From contig NZ_CABFLN010000001.1 of NCBI RefSeq assembly GCF_901873445.1, positions 1-60,872 of the forward strand: a stretch of 60,872 nt of DNA, written 5' to 3'. This DNA is from Gemella haemolysans. GTDB lineage: Bacteria; Bacillota; Bacilli; Staphylococcales; Gemellaceae. The notes beneath the pieces are model-generated. The model worked only from the letters and a program-made list of their open reading frames with translations, did not search any database and had not been told where the DNA came from. Shown piece after piece: positions 1 to 7,380 of this stretch. Every line of letters starts with the position of its first letter. Position 1 is the stretch's first letter. Position numbers and translations under genes: made by a program.

Positions 1-158
1 ATTCAAGAACTAAAATCTAATTTACAATGTTTAACTATTTAATTTCAATCAAAAAATTATCTTTTTAATATCTATTTTAAAAAAAAGGAATCATAAGCTT
101 AAAGCTCATGACCCTTCTCATCAGTCCTAAATTTTGAAGAACCGATGTCTATACTTTA
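1..158. other. left edge, no gene seen
   Basis: AT-rich sequence downstream of the leftward DUF2335 gene. I see no convincing ORF, terminator or attachment site. The accessory element probably continues past the window edge, because no copy of the rpmG-side junction sequence is found here. Confidence 0.4.
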
Positions 159-611
159 TTATTTATCCGTCTTACCTCTACTTAAATTCAGAAAAGAATT
201 AACTAATCCACCTAGTGCAGGAATTGCAAATACTCCTGCTCCAACATTATTTCCTTTATACGCTAATATTGCAGCACTTATTAACCCTATGATAGATATG
301 GAAAATGCAAATACTAAGCCTAAGTTTTCATTTTTCACATTAGACTCTACTATTTTTTGTTCAATCTTTCTTCTATGCTCAGATTGTTCTTCTGCCATTT
401 TCATAAACCTATCCGCACCATTAGGAATAATTTTATCAAATTCCCTTAGCATTTCTGGGGGAGGTACAGCTCCAGAGTATGTAATTGATCTACTCATCTC
501 TAATTTCTGTATCATTTCACCCTTTTTATTATCAGGTAGTTCTATCATTTCTTTTTCTAATTCTTCTAGTTTTTTATCATCAGTATTAGCAGTATTTGTT
601 TCTAAAGTCAT
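159..611 (-). CDS. DUF2335 family membrane protein
   Basis: A 150-aa protein of the DUF2335 family, which is common on phages and genomic islands and whose role is not settled. Residues 41-90 carry the family-like stretch SGAVPPPEMLREF followed by a helical segment with MAEEQSEHRRKIEQ. Two hydrophobic segments follow at about 96-117 and 121-141, so it is a C-terminally anchored two-pass protein with an acidic soluble N-terminus. The start has GAGGGC 8 nt upstream. The gene overlaps the end of the small upstream gene by 26 bp, which suggests translational coupling. It sits with a toxin-antitoxin-like pair in the accessory region; a role in phage exclusion is only a guess. Confidence 0.75.
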   Translation of the reverse strand: MTLETNTANTDDKKLEELEKEMIELPDNKKGEMIQKLEMSRSITYSGAVPPPEMLREFDKIIPNGADRFMKMAEEQSEHRRKIEQKIVESNVKNENLGLVFAFSISIIGLISAAILAYKGNNVGAGVFAIPALGGLVNSFLNLSRGKTDK

Positions 612-774
612 TAAAACTTGCCCTCATATCATTTTCTACAGTTTTCCAATCAGAAGCTAAACTTTCTGAATCACTTAGTACTTTATATTCTTCTGATTTA
701 CTAAACATACTAGAGAACCCAAAAACAATTGCAATTCCTCTAATTAAGTTATATATAAATGATGTTTGTTTCAT
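586..774 (-). CDS. small hydrophobic-N-terminus protein, unknown
   Basis: A 62-aa protein, start chosen at 774 because AAGGAGGGG lies just upstream; a longer in-frame reading from 828 has no ribosome site. Residues 6-24 are hydrophobic, giving one membrane segment or signal anchor, followed by a charged helical tail. It is the first gene of a two-gene operon with the DUF2335 protein and overlaps it. I do not recognise the family. Confidence 0.6.
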   Translation of the reverse strand: MKQTSFIYNLIRGIAIVFGFSSMFSKSEEYKVLSDSESLASDWKTVENDMRASFNDFRNKYC

Positions 775-799
775 AAGAAACCCCTCCTTAGTTAAATTA

Positions 800-828
800 A
801 TTATACTATTTAAAATAATAAAATTCAA
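800..828 (-). promoter_or_regulatory. promoter of the DUF2335 operon
   Basis: On the minus strand TTGAAT, a 17-bp spacer and TATAAT. Transcription would start near 793, about 20 nt before the ATG at 774. Near-consensus sigma-A promoter. Confidence 0.7.
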
Positions 829-1263
829 GAATTAATAGTCACTTTCAATTATATTTTCAAAATAAAATTTAATATTTATTAATAAATTAGTACTATCTCA
901 TTATTATAAATAAAACAATAGTTTTTAAAAGTTTCATAGTTGTTACGTCACTCTAACACGCTGTATTTTACGTTCTAAGCGTTCTGATTATACTTTACCT
1001 TATAATTATACTCCTTGACCTCTTACAAGGTAAATAAAAGCTTATATATATTTACTGCATTAAGACACGGTATTCATGGTATTACTTTATAGGTTATAAA
1101 TGTCAAGTTTTATCAAGTTTTTTATGTTATTTCATCTTTTAAAAATAAATGTAGTAATTTGTAGTATCTTCTTATCACTAACTATTCAAATAAATTGTAC
1201 AGTTACTTTCCTATACAGCTAATTTATTCTTATCAAAAACTAAAGAAAAAGTTAAAAAGTACA
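829..1263. other. non-coding gap with phased direct pairs
   Basis: No gene is visible. The stretch holds three short direct pairs with 9-11 bp period: CGTTCTAAGCGTTCT near 971-985, TCAAGTTTTATCAAGTTTTT near 1104-1123 (preceded by a TATAGG block), and GTAGTAATTTGTAGTA near 1151-1166. They resemble units of the larger array at 3186-3862 and look like outliers of it. Confidence 0.5.
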
Positions 1264-1306
1264 GAAAAAAAGCGTACTAACAAAATTTCTCATTTGTTAA
1301 TACGCT
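1264..1306 (-). terminator. terminator of the Panacea operon
   Basis: Inverted repeat with arms AGCGTACTAACAAA and TTTGTTAATACGCT (one mismatch), followed on the minus strand by seven T. It lies 35 bp past the stop of the coiled-coil membrane gene. Confidence 0.85.
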
Positions 1307-1340
1307 CTTATCCAATTTAATATTTTAGTTTTAGTCGTTA

Positions 1341-2099
1341 TTAATTTCTATTATTTATGAAATCCATATAATATTTTTTAGAAAACTTCATTATACAACA
1401 TATCATTAAAGCCAATGTTCCATTGCCAAAAACAAATAAACCTATCATTTTCCATATATTCAGATCTTTAATAGTAGCTATAGCTGCTATTATTGAAGCA
1501 TTAACTCCTAAAACGGTAAATATAGTAAATACAACGCTCATAAGTGCTATTAAGTCAAATTTATGAGCACTTACCGAATTTGTTAAAGTAGTTATTTCTT
1601 GAGTGCTTGAATTTAGTTTAGTAGTTAAACTAGTAATTTTTTCTTTACTTGAATCTAATTCCCTAGTTAGTTCATCTATTAACTCTTTTTGTTTTGTATA
1701 TAAATTATTCTTTTGACTTAAAGCTAATTCTGTATGTTCTATTATCTTAGCCATTATTCTAGCTTGCTTTCTGTCTACATCATATACTCCATTACTATTC
1801 TTTAATTTTTCAATTTTTCTAGTTAAACATTTTTTTAGCTCAGCTATAAAATCGCTTAAATCAATATCTTCTCCAACTTCAAAAATAAATCTAGTAAATG
1901 TAGAGTAAGGTAAATTATATTGCTTATATGTATTGGTAAAAGAAAAAAGTTCATCAAAATCTACTTCATCTATCATATCTGTCTCAATATATTTACTCAA
2001 TACGTGTTTATATTTACTTTCAAACTGAGTTTGTTCATTTTTAATCTCTTTTAATAATTCTAATATATCATTATCACTCAAAGGGGGTTTTTTAGCCAT
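1341..2099 (-). CDS. coiled-coil two-TM protein, candidate toxin/effector partner
   Basis: A 252-aa protein with no family I can name. Residues 1-120 are soluble and acidic; about 125-180 form a heptad-like coiled coil rich in Thr/Ser/Leu; hydrophobic segments at about 182-209 and 214-239 make a C-terminal hairpin anchor with a short basic tail. It starts 8 bp inside the end of the Panacea-domain gene, and its ribosome site GAGGATG lies within that gene, so the two are coupled. Panacea domains are known as antitoxins paired with many unrelated toxins, some of them membrane-acting. By position this would be the toxin or effector. Toxicity itself is inference. Confidence 0.65.
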   Translation of the reverse strand: MAKKPPLSDNDILELLKEIKNEQTQFESKYKHVLSKYIETDMIDEVDFDELFSFTNTYKQYNLPYSTFTRFIFEVGEDIDLSDFIAELKKCLTRKIEKLKNSNGVYDVDRKQARIMAKIIEHTELALSQKNNLYTKQKELIDELTRELDSSKEKITSLTTKLNSSTQEITTLTNSVSAHKFDLIALMSVVFTIFTVLGVNASIIAAIATIKDLNIWKMIGLFVFGNGTLALMICCIMKFSKKYYMDFINNRN

Positions 2100-2508
2100 T
2101 TATTACATCCTCTAAAGAATATTTTACATCACTAGTTCCATGATATATTTTATCAGCATTAGATTTCCAAAAGATATGTCTATGACTCTCTTCTACTAAA
2201 GAGAATGGATCTTTCTCTAAAAGAATTAATATGCTATTATTAAAGATATTTAAATCATTATCCTTTTTTCCACTATCTATAATAGCTCTTGAACCATATC
2301 CTCTATATTTTCTATATATTGAAGGAACTACCGGTCCATAACGCCAAACATAAAACGGTTCGTCATACATTTGAGATAATAACTCATGATTATCTTTCTG
2401 CTCTCTCATTGCGAAGTACATTACTTTTTGCAATTGAAGATTGCTTACTGATAAATTATTTTCATAAGCTACTGCCAATATATGATTTGCAAAATTTAAC
2501 ATACTCAT
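2092..2508 (-). CDS. Panacea-domain (DUF4065/SocA-like) antitoxin
   Basis: A 138-aa protein of the Panacea/DUF4065 family. Residues 4-32 (FANHILAVAYENN, then LQLQKVMYF) and 51-65 (PFYVWRYGPVVPSIY) match the characteristic helix and the conserved YGPV segment; the length is typical for a stand-alone antitoxin of this family. The start is set by AAGGAGGAG 7 nt upstream. It is first in a two-gene operon with the coiled-coil membrane protein, overlapping by 8 bp, in the antitoxin-then-toxin order. Known family role: neutralising a co-encoded toxin. The pairing with this particular partner is inferred from context. Confidence 0.85.
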   Translation of the reverse strand: MSMLNFANHILAVAYENNLSVSNLQLQKVMYFAMREQKDNHELLSQMYDEPFYVWRYGPVVPSIYRKYRGYGSRAIIDSGKKDNDLNIFNNSILILLEKDPFSLVEESHRHIFWKSNADKIYHGTSDVKYSLEDVING

Positions 2509-2528
2509 GATAAATCTCCTCCTTTATA

Positions 2529-2557
2529 GATGTATCACTTTTTCATTGTGTTACATC
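2529..2557. promoter_or_regulatory. leader dyad before the Panacea gene
   Basis: Inverted repeat GATGTATCAC, 9-bp spacer, GTGTTACATC (one mismatch per arm), between the predicted transcription start (about 2561) and the ribosome site. It could be an autoregulatory operator or an RNA hairpin. On the minus strand its loop holds a three-codon frame, ATG AAA AAG TGA, preceded by GAGGATG. Confidence 0.5.
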
Positions 2558-2567
2558 CTCTATTTAT

Positions 2568-2596
2568 ATTGTACAATATTATGAACACTCTATCAA
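2568..2596 (-). promoter_or_regulatory. promoter of the Panacea operon
   Basis: Minus strand TTGATA, 17 bp, TACAAT. The only strong promoter upstream of the antitoxin-like gene. Confidence 0.7.
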
Positions 2597-2684
2597 CTTT
2601 TTTTATTGGCAGTTTTAATAACCGGGAAATAGAGAGTAAACTAGAATTGTTATATCAATAATTCTTTAAATAAAAAAATTTCAA

Positions 2685-2721
2685 ACAAAAAAGTCTATCC
2701 TAAATTTTTCTAAGATAGGCT
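2685..2721 (-). terminator. terminator of the endolysin remnant
   Basis: Stem AGCCTATC / GATAGACT with an AT-rich loop, followed on the minus strand by TTTTTT. Still intact although the gene before it is truncated. Confidence 0.7.
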
Positions 2722-2734
2722 AAAACAAAGGAGA

Positions 2735-3181
2735 CTATTCAAAACTTCCAAATATACAGTTATTTACTCCATCAATAAACTCACCAGTTGCTACATAGTT
2801 TTTAATACCACTAGCTCCAATGTAGCTAGTCCATACATACCCTTCAGCTATGCAGTAACTATCATAGTTTATCACTTCACCGTTACCATAAACTGCAACT
2901 ACTTCTCCACTTAAACTTGGACTTCTTCTAACATTTAAAGCATCTATACCTACTGTAAAATGCCAATTTGGTTCTGTTAAATTGAACTCACTAAAATTCA
3001 TATCTGAATTTACAGAATTAGAATTATTATCGTATGGAAATCTGAACCAACCAATTACTCCAGTAAAAACTCTAGTTATATATCTCGCTGAACCACCTAC
3101 ATATAATGCATCCCAATTACCAGCAACATTTTGTTCTATAGTTTCCATAGTCCACTTTATTCCTATAACGTTTTGTATCAT
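2735..3181 (-). pseudogene. truncated phage endolysin (CHAP tail + SH3b)
   Basis: A 148-aa reading frame. Residues 12-50 (TMETIEQNVAGNWDALYVGG ... GVIGWFRFPY) match the last part of a CHAP amidase domain as found in streptococcal phage lysins. About 79-145 form an SH3b wall-binding domain (ALNVRRSPSLSG ... YVWTSYIGASG). The N-terminal two thirds of CHAP, including the catalytic Cys and His, are missing. The homology stops exactly where the repeat array begins at about 3,181. No good ribosome site precedes the ATG. Best read as a prophage-lysin remnant fused to repeat DNA; it may still be expressed as a wall-binding stub. Confidence 0.75.
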
Positions 3182-3185
3182 TTAC

Positions 3186-3862
3186 TTATATAGGCTTTTA
3201 TTTAAGGTTTTTAATACTCTATATAGGCTTTTATGTCACTAAATGCCACTAATTTCTATAAGAGTTTTTATTCTCGTATTTTCCAGTAATTTTACTATAT
3301 AGTTTTCAATGTAGTATTTTGTAGTAATTCTATATAGGATTTTACACTCACATTTTCCAACATTTCAACTTACACAGGATTTTATTCCAACATTTTCCAA
3401 CAATTTAACTTTCGTACGAAAAAATATGTACAGTGACGGCGTGAAAGGTCGAACAACATGGTAGAGAGGTACTATCCCCCCTTTTAAAACTTCTTTTTGA
3501 TATATATGTTTTTTTATATAAGGTTTTCTAAGGTTTTTGAAAACTCCTTTAAGACAGCCGAAACAGCCGATTTTAAAGCTATATAGATTTTTATACCAAC
3601 ATTTACCAACATTTATAGGTTTTATTTGTCAAGTTTTGACAAGTTTTTTTATCTATATAACATGTTTTTATGCCAACATTTGCCAACATTCTATACAACA
3701 TGAATAACACTCATATTTCTTAAATTTTATCTATATATAGGTTTTTATTCCTACATTTTCCAACATTTTATACTACGCCTTATAGAATTTTATGCCACTA
3801 AAAGCCACTATCTCAACATTTACTATATAGGTTTTTACACTCTCATTTTCCAACATTTTATG
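3186..3862. repeat. 37-bp-period composite repeat array (about 13 units)
   Basis: Non-coding tandem array. Each unit has a constant AT block, consensus CTATATAGGTTTTTAT, followed by a short word repeated once with 9-11 bp period. Units begin near 3186, 3219, 3256, 3295, 3332, 3368, then (after a break at 3409-3514) 3515, 3578, 3614, 3651, 3729, 3778 and 3822. The repeated word varies: CCAACATTT (3351, 3389, 3597, 3672, 3751, 3844), GCCACTA (3233, 3793), TCAAGTTTTGACAAG (3630), TAAGGTTTT (3520), GTAGTA (3312) and, outside the regular phase, ACAGCCGA (3554). Consecutive units in the first block are 33-39 bp apart. No ORF crosses it. Function unknown. Confidence 0.75.
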
Positions 3863-4200
3863 TAAAAAAACGTTATTTTTACCTCTAAAAATGGTAGTTT
3901 TTGTTAGTAAAAAGTAGTTTTTTCATACTGCTGTTTAAAAGCTGTTTAACGTGTTTCAACTCAATTTAGTGTAATTATATCTATTTCCACACAGAAGCGG
4001 TCTAATAACTGCATATTACCGCTCATAATGGAAAAGAAATAGTCACTGTTCATTATTATTGTTTTTTCTCTATATACATTTCAAACCTTAGCATTTCTTA
4101 GCATTCTACCTTAGTAATTTATACCTTTTACCGCTTCTAAAAATAGTGTATTTTATGAATTTTTTCACGCTTCGTTCACGCTTCAATATAATTTTATCGT
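3863..4200. other. non-coding tail of the array
   Basis: No gene seen. It holds further phased pairs without the constant AT block: CTGTTTAAAAGCTGTTTAA near 3931, CTTAGCATTTCTTAGCATT near 4087, TTCACGCTTCGTTCACGCTTC near 4165. It also holds an AGCGGT...ACCGCT inverted repeat near 3996-4023 whose left side recurs near 7711. Confidence 0.5.
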
Positions 4201-4231
4201 AAAAAAAAGACACCTAATCAATAGATGTCTT
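4201..4231 (-). terminator. terminator of the island's leftward operon
   Basis: Minus strand stem AAGACATC / GGTGTCTT (one G-T pair), followed by eight T. It lies 50 bp past the DUF1492-like gene and probably ends the transcript that begins near 8,516. Confidence 0.8.
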
Positions 4232-4280
4232 GGTTGTGTATATCAAGTTTTGTTCTTTGTTCATTCATTGTTCAATAGGT

Positions 4281-4994
4281 TTATATATCCAGTTTTTCAA
4301 GATACTCATTATGTAACTTCATACAGTAACGTTCACTTTTTAAACCTACCAGTCTTGCTACCTTTTGCCATTCTTCTAACATATAGTATCGCCACCAAAA
4401 TATATACCTTATTCGTATATCTTCTATTTGGTCTATAACGCTTGATAGGTATTCTCTTTCTTTCTCTATTGCTATTTTGAGTTTACTTATCTTATTTTCA
4501 GTATCTTGTATTTTAGCTAATAGATTAGTACCAGTAAAATCATAGTTAGTTCTACTGCATGTTATTTTTACTTTTGTATAGTCCATGGTCTGAACATGTG
4601 ATTTACTATGTTGTTTTTCTTGCAACTCTTCTACTAAGTCGTATAATCTATATAACTGTTCTGTTAAGGCTCTATACCTATTTAATTTTTGCTTTTTATC
4701 ATTGTTCAATCTTTGTTCAGTGGTTTTGGTGGTTCTCTTTTTCTCATCCTTAATATACCCTTTCTCAGATAATATGTTAAATAAATTAATTTTATGTTCA
4801 TTAATAACCTTGCTTTCTTCTTCAGTTGCCTTACGTGATAGATTAAAATATACAGTTATCAATAACTCTTGTATCTTGGCGGGGTGGGTGTTTAAATATT
4901 CTTTTATAGTGCTAGCTTCTTTAATAGTCTCATCTTCTGAATAGCGTTCTATTATTTTATCTAGCTTGATTAATTGTTCTCTTGATAACTGCAT
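4281..4994 (-). CDS. DUF1492/sigma-region-4-like phage regulator with N-terminal extension
   Basis: A 237-aa protein. The C-terminal half (about 135-237) follows the DUF1492 plan: a KITCSRTNYDFTGTNLLAKI lead-in, a long helix pair, and a final helix-turn-helix (IRYIFWWRYYMLEEWQKVAR then LVGLKSERYCMKL). Such proteins act as late transcription regulators in Gram-positive phages and islands. The N-terminal 130 residues are helical, charged and unrecognised, making this about 100 aa longer than the usual family member. It is the last gene of the leftward operon. A fusion with a packaging or DNA-binding module is possible but not shown. Confidence 0.6.
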   Translation of the reverse strand: MQLSREQLIKLDKIIERYSEDETIKEASTIKEYLNTHPAKIQELLITVYFNLSRKATEEESKVINEHKINLFNILSEKGYIKDEKKRTTKTTEQRLNNDKKQKLNRYRALTEQLYRLYDLVEELQEKQHSKSHVQTMDYTKVKITCSRTNYDFTGTNLLAKIQDTENKISKLKIAIEKEREYLSSVIDQIEDIRIRYIFWWRYYMLEEWQKVARLVGLKSERYCMKLHNEYLEKLDI

Positions 4995-5025
4995 TATTTA
5001 AATTCCTTTCTTTCGTATTATATAT

Positions 5026-5496
5026 TTACCATAAATCGCCTACAATGTATCCATTATCTTTTTTTAGATATCCACAATATAAAGCTTGTAACACTAAATA
5101 CTCTAGTATCTTGTATTTCTCTAGTAAATACCATGAAATTTCATTATCTTCCATTCTATATTCTTCAGTATCTTTTTTCTTCTTAAGTGGCTTCATAATA
5201 TCTATTTCTTCATCAAAACAGATATTCAATAATTCAATAGTTATATTATGCTTATTGTTTCTTGGTACTAGTCTTATATCACTACCATAATTTAAGCCTT
5301 TGTAAATTTTTTCTTCTTTACTATATACAAGAAATCCAACTTTTATTAGTCTACCTTGAATATATTCTAAAGGTTGCATATTCTGTTTTAACCAATTTCT
5401 AACCTCTAATATATCTTTACATGGGTACATAACTCTAAATTTTTGAAAATCTTTATCTGTTATCTTTTTATATTTTTTTCTTGATCTCTTTTTCAT
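5026..5496 (-). CDS. unknown island protein
   Basis: A 156-aa protein; the start at 5496 is chosen because AGGAGG lies 7 nt upstream (a GTG two codons earlier is too close to it). The N-terminus is very basic (KKRSRKKYKK), the middle has alternating hydrophobic strands, and the C-terminus is helical. I do not recognise a domain. It lies between the candidate origin and the regulator gene, and the basic start would suit a nucleic-acid binder. Confidence 0.6.
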   Translation of the reverse strand: MKKRSRKKYKKITDKDFQKFRVMYPCKDILEVRNWLKQNMQPLEYIQGRLIKVGFLVYSKEEKIYKGLNYGSDIRLVPRNNKHNITIELLNICFDEEIDIMKPLKKKKDTEEYRMEDNEISWYLLEKYKILEYLVLQALYCGYLKKDNGYIVGDLW

Positions 5497-5608
5497 TACC
5501 ACACCTCCTACTTTTAGAAAATCAATTCTTAAATTTAAAAAATAGAAATACCATAAATTTTTAAAGCGACAAGTTTTTATTTTTTTTCTTTTTTTCGCTT
5601 TCCCTATC

Positions 5609-5668
5609 CGTGGGGTAAGGACGGTACAAGGGGGCTAGCTTTAAAGCCCCTTGTCCGTATTACCCACA
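5609..5668. repeat. long GC-rich inverted repeat in the origin region
   Basis: Arms of about 27 bp (GTGGGGTAAGGACGGTACAA opposite TTGTCCGTATTACCCAC, extended inward by GGGG/CCCC) with a short AT loop. It is much richer in G and C than its surroundings. No T-run follows, so it is not an ordinary terminator. Confidence 0.7.
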
Positions 5669-5692
5669 TAGGGGGTTATTGCCACCTACCAG

Positions 5693-5720
5693 ACTATATA
5701 CATCGTAGATAGTATATAGT
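5693..5720. repeat. ACTATATAC/GTATATAGT inverted repeat
   Basis: Perfect 9-bp arms with a 10-bp spacer, 25 bp from the GC-rich hairpin and just before the first close iteron pair. Part of the presumed origin. Confidence 0.6.
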
Positions 5721-6131
5721 GGGGTGTCTGACAAAAATACTTGTCGTTTAATGTCGTTTAGTAATTCTTAAATTCTATTAATCGTTGATTTGATAACTTT
5801 TATATGCGACAAGTATTTTAATTTGTCATATTTGTCGTAAAAAAACGACAAGTATATATTAAAAAACGCTTTTTGTCGCATTGTCGCATAGCGTCATTTG
5901 TCGTTTTTGTCGTTTCTGTCGTGGATAAAATAAATATATTTATTTTTTTAATCATGGTTTTCACAAGTGAAATATCAAATATAAATATTTTACTTTATAT
6001 ATTTTATGGTTATATGTCGTTTATTTATTTTGGCATGTATTTTAAAACTAATAAATAAACTTTTCCGTTAATACGACAACTATTTATAACTTTAAAATGT
6101 CTGTGTCGTTTTATTAAATATTATTTTATTT

Positions 6132-7346
6132 TTAATACAAATCATCAATTAAAGTATAAGTATTATCTATTTTTATAATTTCACCATCGCAGTCTTTAAT
6201 TTTTCGTTGTAACGTCCTTTTACTTATACCTAAATATTCCTGTAAATCTTTTGAGGTTGGATATTCTCCTTCTAGTTGTCTAAACTTCTGAATACTTTCA
6301 ATAATCTGTTTTTTATTAGAAGCTTTATTAATATCTTTTGTTTTACGCTTATCTTTTTTAGGTAGAGTATCAACAGCCTTTTTCCCTACTTCTAGATTTT
6401 CAATATATTCTGATGTTACATTGTATAAATATGGAAAATAAAAATAATAGAAATAATCTTCTGATCCATTTTCTTTTGATACTATCTTCAGTTTATAAAA
6501 TTTCCTACGATTAACCATTTTCATCTGTTCATCGATCTCTGCAATAATCTTTTCTTTTTCATAGTCTTCTAAGAAATCAAGGGTATTTATTCTTTCTTTT
6601 AGCTCAATTATCTCATTTTCTAAACCTTTGCTAATATCAAATTTAAAAGTAGTTAAAATTTCCGGAATGGTATTTTTCAAATATCCTATTACTTCATCAC
6701 ATTTAATAGTGTCTAAGTAATAATCAGAAGGATATAATTCTAAAAATTCAATATATACATCACAAAATAAATGTAATTTAGTATATTTAATTTGATTATC
6801 TGTTTCTATATTACCAATTCGTGGGGTAAAATTATCATGTGTAAATACAATAGCAGTATTTAAATTGAAAGCTAATCTAGATAATGTGGTTTTAACTGGG
6901 ATACTATTATAATTTTGATTTTCTAATTGTGTACATGTATCAATAGTATCAATTATAATTAAATCATATTTTTCAAAACTAGCATTATTTATAAAATTAC
7001 ATAATTCATCAATTTTATTAAAACTTTCGTTTCTAACATCTAAAATTTCTAAATTTTCGTTAACCGCTTCATTTCTTCCTAATTTCTCTATTGTTTTCAC
7101 AACATAACTAAATTTACTACTTGTATTAACAAACAGAACTTTCTTACCACTTACTTTAAATCTATCTAACCAATAACCATTGTTTATTATACTAATAGCT
7201 AAACTTATTACAACACTTGTTTTACAACTGTTAGCACTCCCGACTAAAGCCATTACTTCATGTTTATTTAGTAAACTAGTTATTATTTCATCATTATTAT
7301 TAATTTGAATTACTTCTTTTAATTTTAATGGTTTTACATCTTCCAT
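6132..7346 (-). CDS. RepA-like AAA ATPase, island replication protein
   Basis: A 404-aa RecA/RepA-type ATPase (AAA_25-like). The P-loop is at 36-43 (GSANSCKT), with Cys where the usual Gly precedes Lys; Walker B is near 129-134 (LIIIDT). A lysine-rich linker at about 325-345 leads to a C-terminal helix-turn-helix (SKDLQEYLGISKRTLQRKI). The combination of ATPase and DNA-binding tail fits a helicase/initiator for plasmid or satellite replication. The TGTCG iterons begin within 30 bp of its stop. The unusual P-loop leaves ATPase activity uncertain. Confidence 0.7.
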   Translation of the reverse strand: MEDVKPLKLKEVIQINNNDEIITSLLNKHEVMALVGSANSCKTSVVISLAISIINNGYWLDRFKVSGKKVLFVNTSSKFSYVVKTIEKLGRNEAVNENLEILDVRNESFNKIDELCNFINNASFEKYDLIIIDTIDTCTQLENQNYNSIPVKTTLSRLAFNLNTAIVFTHDNFTPRIGNIETDNQIKYTKLHLFCDVYIEFLELYPSDYYLDTIKCDEVIGYLKNTIPEILTTFKFDISKGLENEIIELKERINTLDFLEDYEKEKIIAEIDEQMKMVNRRKFYKLKIVSKENGSEDYFYYFYFPYLYNVTSEYIENLEVGKKAVDTLPKKDKRKTKDINKASNKKQIIESIQKFRQLEGEYPTSKDLQEYLGISKRTLQRKIKDCDGEIIKIDNTYTLIDDLY

Positions 7347-7380
7347 ATTTTTACCCTTTCTGTGTATATAGTATTCATAA

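Larger units (their letters stand above)
5560..6110. other. candidate replication origin with TGTCG iterons
   Basis: No credible gene. About 14 copies of TGTCG/CGACA occur in 550 bp: 5567, 5742, 5752, 5807, 5833, 5846, 5874, 5882, 5899, 5908, 5917, 6015, 6074, 6104, with the inner ones spaced 8-10 bp. Two inverted repeats (5609-5668 and 5693-5720) and very AT-rich blocks are included. It lies immediately downstream of the RepA-like ATPase gene, as origins do in SaPI-type satellites. Origin activity is inferred. Confidence 0.65.

Noticed and set aside
2289..2510. Plus-strand ORF opposite the Panacea gene
   Set aside because: Shadow of the minus-strand gene; no ribosome site.
3186..3862. CRISPR array
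   Set aside because: Spacing is CRISPR-like, but the constant part is a short, degenerate AT block and the 'spacers' are themselves internal repeats, several of them the same. No cas genes are present.
1..4280. Left attachment site of the island
   Set aside because: I looked for the rpmG 3' end and for GTGTGGGTCAA repeats in this part and found no match of useful length.
4250..4944. Plus-strand ORFs opposite the DUF1492-like gene
   Set aside because: Composition reflects the minus-strand coding sequence; no ribosome sites.
5873..6058. 61-aa plus-strand ORF in the origin region
   Set aside because: It begins in the iterons, reads their repeats, and has no ribosome site.
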